Positions 59,587 to 64,000 of a stretch of 64,000 nt of DNA are shown piece after piece. The position numbers were made by a program, and so were the translations under genes. The DNA is from Dioscorea cayenensis subsp. rotundata (taxonomy: Eukaryota; Streptophyta; Magnoliopsida; Dioscoreales; Dioscoreaceae), in assembly GCF_009730915.1 (NCBI RefSeq), contig NC_052491.1, positions 1,784,908 to 1,848,907 of the forward strand, read 5' to 3'. The notes under the pieces were generated by a model. The model did not search any database. It had not been told where the DNA came from and was given only the letters and a program-made list of their open reading frames with translations. Positions within the stretch are counted from its first letter, which is position 1. Each line of letters begins with the position of its first letter.

Positions 59587-62500
59587 AGAGATTCTTCTGG
59601 AGTCTCATGGCGGACCCTGGCACTCTTATTCCAACAGATGTACTGAGCATAAAAGATGTACACTAAGTTCAGGTGATTCAAGACTACTTGAAACTTCAAT
59701 TCCTGGGCCTGAAATAAATCCAGGGGTGACTTATTGGGATCCGAAACGGTTATATGAAAATGAATCTGAACTGTCGTTACAGATAATAATATCTCAGATA
59801 AAGGTCGAGGCATGAGAGACCATACTAGTACCTTCCTGTTGCAGTATTTGAATGTCATCCATAACAGTTGGTATGGGTTATTTCGTCACAAAGGGTTTGC
59901 GTCTTCTGGAGTCAGCCAAGTCGTTTCCTTCAAGCCATGTTGCTACCTTTACGGATGTTAATAATTGATTGGTGAAACTCAGCATAGTATCAAGTTTACG
60001 GAGATACAAGATTCTAGAAACCTTTTCGAAATGAGCCACCAGAGGTGGAATTAGAAGAAACTTCTGGACCACTTTAAGTTACTAATATCGCTTATTCTCG
60101 GTAGCAGAGAAAGCACTTACTGAGCTGCAGGCCTCAACAGCTGATTTGGAAAATACCCCTCGCTTGCAATGGGGTTCCAAACACAGCAATATAAATTTGG
60201 CGGAAGAATTTTACCGAAAGAAAAATATGACCGTCTATGCTTCCTCTTCTCATCAATCAACTACAGATGGGAAGGCATTGCTTCGTGAATAAGTGGAACT
60301 GGTGCTCATTGTCACTGGCAGGAGATACTTCTAAATACAGCAGAGGAATGGGTGCCTTCAGTGCTGGTATTATACGAGTTCAAAAATTTGAACATTCTCG
60401 AGATTACCTCCAGATGGTGGGTAGCCCTGCTGGCCAAACTACTTCCTGGCCCAATAAACAGCAGGATCCAACCATCAGAAAGAAAAACAGAAATGAAGAC
60501 TCAGATGGCTTTGCAAACTCTACAAAATGAACCAATAAATGACATTGAAACCCAGTCAGAAGAAGCACTTGGTGATAAGTTTTATGGGGACGAACATGTC
60601 ATTGAAGAACCTAGAAGTCCTCTTCTCCTTGAGTAAGGTCAACAGGCTTGATTCAATGGCGATGATGTGCGGAGACCAAATCCATTAGGAACACCTTGTC
60701 ATTGGGGAAAGGATTGGGATTAGAATTTTACAATTTTGTTATTGATAATGAATGATTTTGGGGTTCTACTACATGGATAGGCAGATGCCATTTAGGAATT
60801 TAAAACACCATCAAATTATATTTCGATATATATCTAATCAGGTTAAATACAGCCAATTTCATTCATATATATCAATTTACCTCAGGATCTAATAAAACTG
60901 GAAAGACCCTTATGTTTTGGTGTTAATTTTCCATTATCATTTTGGTGAGTTTCATTTGTTTACTGAAAAAGAACAGATTACTCATTTTTCTAGCAATATT
61001 TGCCTTTTAATGGCCAACATATTTTGTGAAATTAATTATATGTTGTTTTGTTTCACTGAACAGGATTCTTATGGGAAGTGTGCATTGCAGATTGGAATGT
61101 ACGGTGAGTTGTTAGTGCGATATCACTTGCACTCTTTATTATTAAAATCTTTTGAGTTAAATAAAACTATTTGAATTTTCAGTTCTGTTTTAGAGTTCTT
61201 TTCTGCCTTTTTCCTTTAATATGATTAATTGGTTGTCTTATGGTTTGACTATCCTCTAACTTTGTTGTATAATAGATTTCTGACATATTGGGTCTAATAT
61301 GCCAGAATTCTTATCGATAACTAGAGCCTATTACTATGAGAGATATCATGGTAATCTTAAGATGAAAAGTGTTTTGTTGGCTAGTGATGCTTTTTTCTTA
61401 TAGTTTGTGCCTTATTTTAGTAGGATATTGAGCTTCCAACTTGCTGGGTTTTATGAGCTACTTCCGGCAAAATGCTCAATGGTTTGATTGAACATGTAGT
61501 AGATATTACCAATCTTGAATTCATTAATAGGCTTGATGGTTTGAGTTGAGGATATTTGATATGACTGTTTGACATGACTTACAAATAGTTTTTCTATTTT
61601 TTTATATGCTGTGATTGATTTGTTATGTTTCCTATTTTCCATTTTGGGTCCAATGGGACAAGGAGTCCTATTGTTTGAGAGGATCAGTCAAGCAGAAGTT
61701 GTTTGATTATGTCGTTTGTATGGGGAAGTAGTACCTAATTGAGTTGTTTAAGATGAGATAGAGAGAATTTGTTTTATAGGTTTGAATATTGTGTGGTGCA
61801 TCGCGCTGAAAGGAATATTTTGTTTAGTATAAAATTTGCTGCAAAATTGATATTAGTTTCTGACTGGTAATGGAGTACACTTGATGTAATTGTTGCAAGA
61901 GGATGGAGGCTTCTTGATTATGATTATTTTAATAGTTTTAAATCTTGCCTGTTTTTTTCTATAACTGTTCTTGGTCTGCATCCTTCATAGCATGTCTTTA
62001 GTACGGTGATCATAAGTGAAACCATAAAACAAAGGTGAGCTTGTCTTTAGTGAGAGTGGTCTGTAATAGGTCCTTTAAACAACTAGCTACCCCAAAGAAA
62101 TACTGTATTGTCATTTACATTTTATCCACTTTTAGCTGCTTTAGCAAGGAAATGTTTTGAATTTTATTTTTGTGTTTAAAGATGTTCTAGGTGATCCCTC
62201 ACAATTTTTTATGTGAAGAAGGATCTTTGCTTCATTATGTTATTTAATATATACAGCACTATTCTTATCTTGTTTGGGTTTAAATCTGGACATCTTTTAG
62301 TGAGGATATAATTTATCTGTACCGTATGAATAATAGGAGTAGCTGTGAAGAAATTCTGGACCGGAGTTTTTGATGGAGATGCTTTGGACAATTTGGAAAG
62401 TAAGTTGCTTGTTTCTAGAGTAATCATTACATGATTTACTGTTGCCACTTCCATCTTTTGGCCCGGGGAGCTTTTTGTTACCCCATATTGCCATTGGGTG

Positions 62501-64000
62501 AAAATAATGCGTGGGTTGAAAGCATCCAAATGTTGTTCTAACTTTTTATGGGTGCTGTGTTCGCCTCCCAACTTATCAGTGTTTCAGAGTTTCTTCCAAA
62601 GGTAAAAAGAGAATCTCTTTCAACTTTAAATTGAACCAGTGATGTATGGAAGAAATCAATTTGCATATTAGGTACTTCAAAGTTAGCAATACTCTTAAAT
62701 TTGGTTTCAATTGAGCCATTAGCATGAGCTCAGATTTAATATGTTCCGACATTTGTTTGTCGCCTACTAATTGATTGCAAAGCATTTGTTTCTTTTGGTT
62801 TATATAGCTTTCTCCAAAATGGTCCTTATCTCACATGTGCACTGATAATTTGAAAGAAGGAGTTGTACCATAATCTTGAAAGCTCTAACAGAACACTCCC
62901 ACCTCCACATTTTAGATTTCATGACCAAGATCTAGCAATGAACTTCCAGAAGCAGAGCTGTATTCAACATCTGTTGTTTGGAAGGCAATTGAGCTTCATC
63001 CTGTCATTAGTTTGTCTCAATGGGCCGAAGCCCATCCTTTTCTAATGTTTTATAAATTCTTGCACTTTGGGGTTTAGAGGAACTGTGGCTGCCATCTGTA
63101 TTTGGTTAAATTTTCCAGTGTATATTTTTTAGCCTTTCTCCTTTCTACATGAAACAGTGCAGCTTAAACCTAAAGTTTTACATATATAATTCTCAAACCC
63201 TATCGACATAATCATATCTTATTAGGTTTCATGCTATTCAGAGCAGATACCAAGGTGGACTTTTTTGTTATTTGTGTTATATAACAGAATTGAACATCAG
63301 GAAACATCTGATGTGCATGGGCTTATAGAACTTAAAATTAGGGGAGCAAATAATGAAGTATTTGAAGGGTATAAAGAGTTTAATGCAATGTTTTCAAGGA
63401 TACATAGGTATTTAGGTTTTGGGGATGTATTAGCTACAAAAAAAGAAATTATTTGTTGATTTACTTTTGAATTTCAAATTGTGCCAACTGTGTTTTAAGA
63501 TGATGGAAAAGGTCTTTTTGCTCCTTTCATCCACTTTGACTTAAGTAAAACTTGATCTATCAGGAGGTCTGTACAAATTCTTCCACCGTCCAAATAGATA
63601 GGTAGGGAGAAAAGCGAAGTCAAAGGCTGTTATGATGTGAGTATGTTTCTAGAATTTTTCATAATTTCTTGATTTGAAGTCTTGTATTGAGCGATCTCTG
63701 TGTTGTCCACGAACCCAGGGCATGAACTGTTTTCCAGCATACCAACAATTGTTATCGTGATCTGAAATACACCAAATCTGTTGGTTGACAGAACTGGACT
63801 ATGAAGGTATTTTAATTTGCTAACCTTGAATACATGGAAGGTTTGGAACTCTGCTTTTAATATGAGGATAACTTTAATAAGGTAATTTCAGAAAGTAACA
63901 GCAGAATATTCATCCAAAATTTAAAACTATCTCAAACTGATTGAGTTGTGCACTTTCAGCCATAGTTGGTAGAATAATATTAAGGTTACTTGTGTTGGTT
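59587..64000 (+). pseudogene. EDR1/CTR1-type Raf-like MAPKKK pseudogene, partial
   Basis: Decayed exons keep their order and introns. 59604 on encodes L-M-A-D-P-G-T-L-I-P-T-D-V-L-S, the end of the EDR1 regulatory domain. 60010-60640 has acidic, Ser-rich protein-like frames that shift several times (E-P-P-E-V-E-L-E-E-T). 61066-61103 gives D-S-Y-G-K-C, the Gly-loop exon. 62337-62399, joined in phase, gives V-A-V-K-K-F...F-D-G-D-A-L-D-N-L. About 62500-62601 gives I-M-R-G-L-K-H-P-N-V-V-L and a first-strand M-G-A-V-T-R-P-P-N equivalent only across frameshifts. 63564-63636 gives G-G-L-Y-K-F-F-H-R-P-N-R followed by TAG where kinases have Gln. 63719-63806 carries an H-R-D-L-K-x-P-N-L-L-V-D equivalent with indels. 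Retained introns indicate a duplicated, not retroposed, copy. The catalytic loop is broken, so no active kinase is possible. It continues beyond the window and may begin before the gap. Confidence 0.8.

Noticed and set aside
63265-63459. 64-codon plus frame as a separate gene or kinase exon
   Set aside because: It matches no block of the Raf-like kinase, lies between two decayed exons and is probably intronic.

Overview
This is a window of plant nuclear DNA. The evidence is GT-AG introns, very AT-rich intergenic DNA full of MITEs, hAT-like and MULE-like elements and solo LTRs, and plant-specific families: Dof, VQ, PLS-type PPR, PUB U-box/ARM, IDA-like peptide, MUSTANG and BURP. The species cannot be read from the window. 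GC-rich 5' exons next to AT-rich introns (kinase, DUF167 gene) would fit a monocot, perhaps a non-grass one, but this is weak inference. A run of 1000 N (57561-58560) marks an assembly gap.

Layout. 1-12.3 kb has no intact gene. It holds one terminal-exon-like segment (1510-1646), a MULE-like element with three 567-bp tandem repeats inside (2385-5063), a terminal-inverted-repeat element (5619-6289), a hAT-like element (about 6380-7116) and a solo LTR with perfect 5-bp target duplications (7912-9285). 12.3-20.6 kb is an array of seven degenerate BURP-domain (RD22-like) pseudogenes with their spacers. Five of the six copies that cover the site carry the same nonsense codon, so the array seems to have been amplified from an already dead founder. 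20.7-22.95 kb is a hAT-like element containing PIF/Harbinger-like MITEs.

23.2-29.8 kb is a gene island: a kinase-only ATG1t-like gene with 8 exons (+); a MEF21-like E-class PPR gene (-), convergent with the kinase; a 3-exon DUF167/UPF0235 gene (+), divergent from the PPR gene; and an IDA-like peptide precursor (+). 29.8-39.7 kb holds a tRNA-Pro(AGG), a truncated LTR, a hAT MITE with a perfect 8-bp duplication, a foldback MITE with a perfect 9-bp duplication, a second solo LTR and a Harbinger-like MITE. 39.7-52.9 kb holds three intronless regulatory genes with wide AT-rich spacers: an MKS1-like VQ protein (-), a Dof transcription factor (+) and a PUB22/23/24-like E3 ligase (+) with clustered W-boxes upstream. 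53.4-56.7 kb (-) is a domesticated MULE transposase gene of the MUSTANG type with an N-terminal PB1 domain. 59.6-64.0 kb is a decayed, intron-containing EDR1/CTR1-type Raf-like MAPKKK pseudogene running off the window end.

There is no operon-like cooperation. A loose theme is signalling and immunity (VQ, PUB, Raf-like, IDA-like), which may be coincidental. The features most worth follow-up are the dead-on-arrival BURP array, the Raf-like pseudogene, the IDA-like gene, the PB1-MUSTANG gene and the kinase/DUF167 neighbourhood, which resembles At1g49180/At1g49170 of Arabidopsis. No wholly new biological system was recognised.
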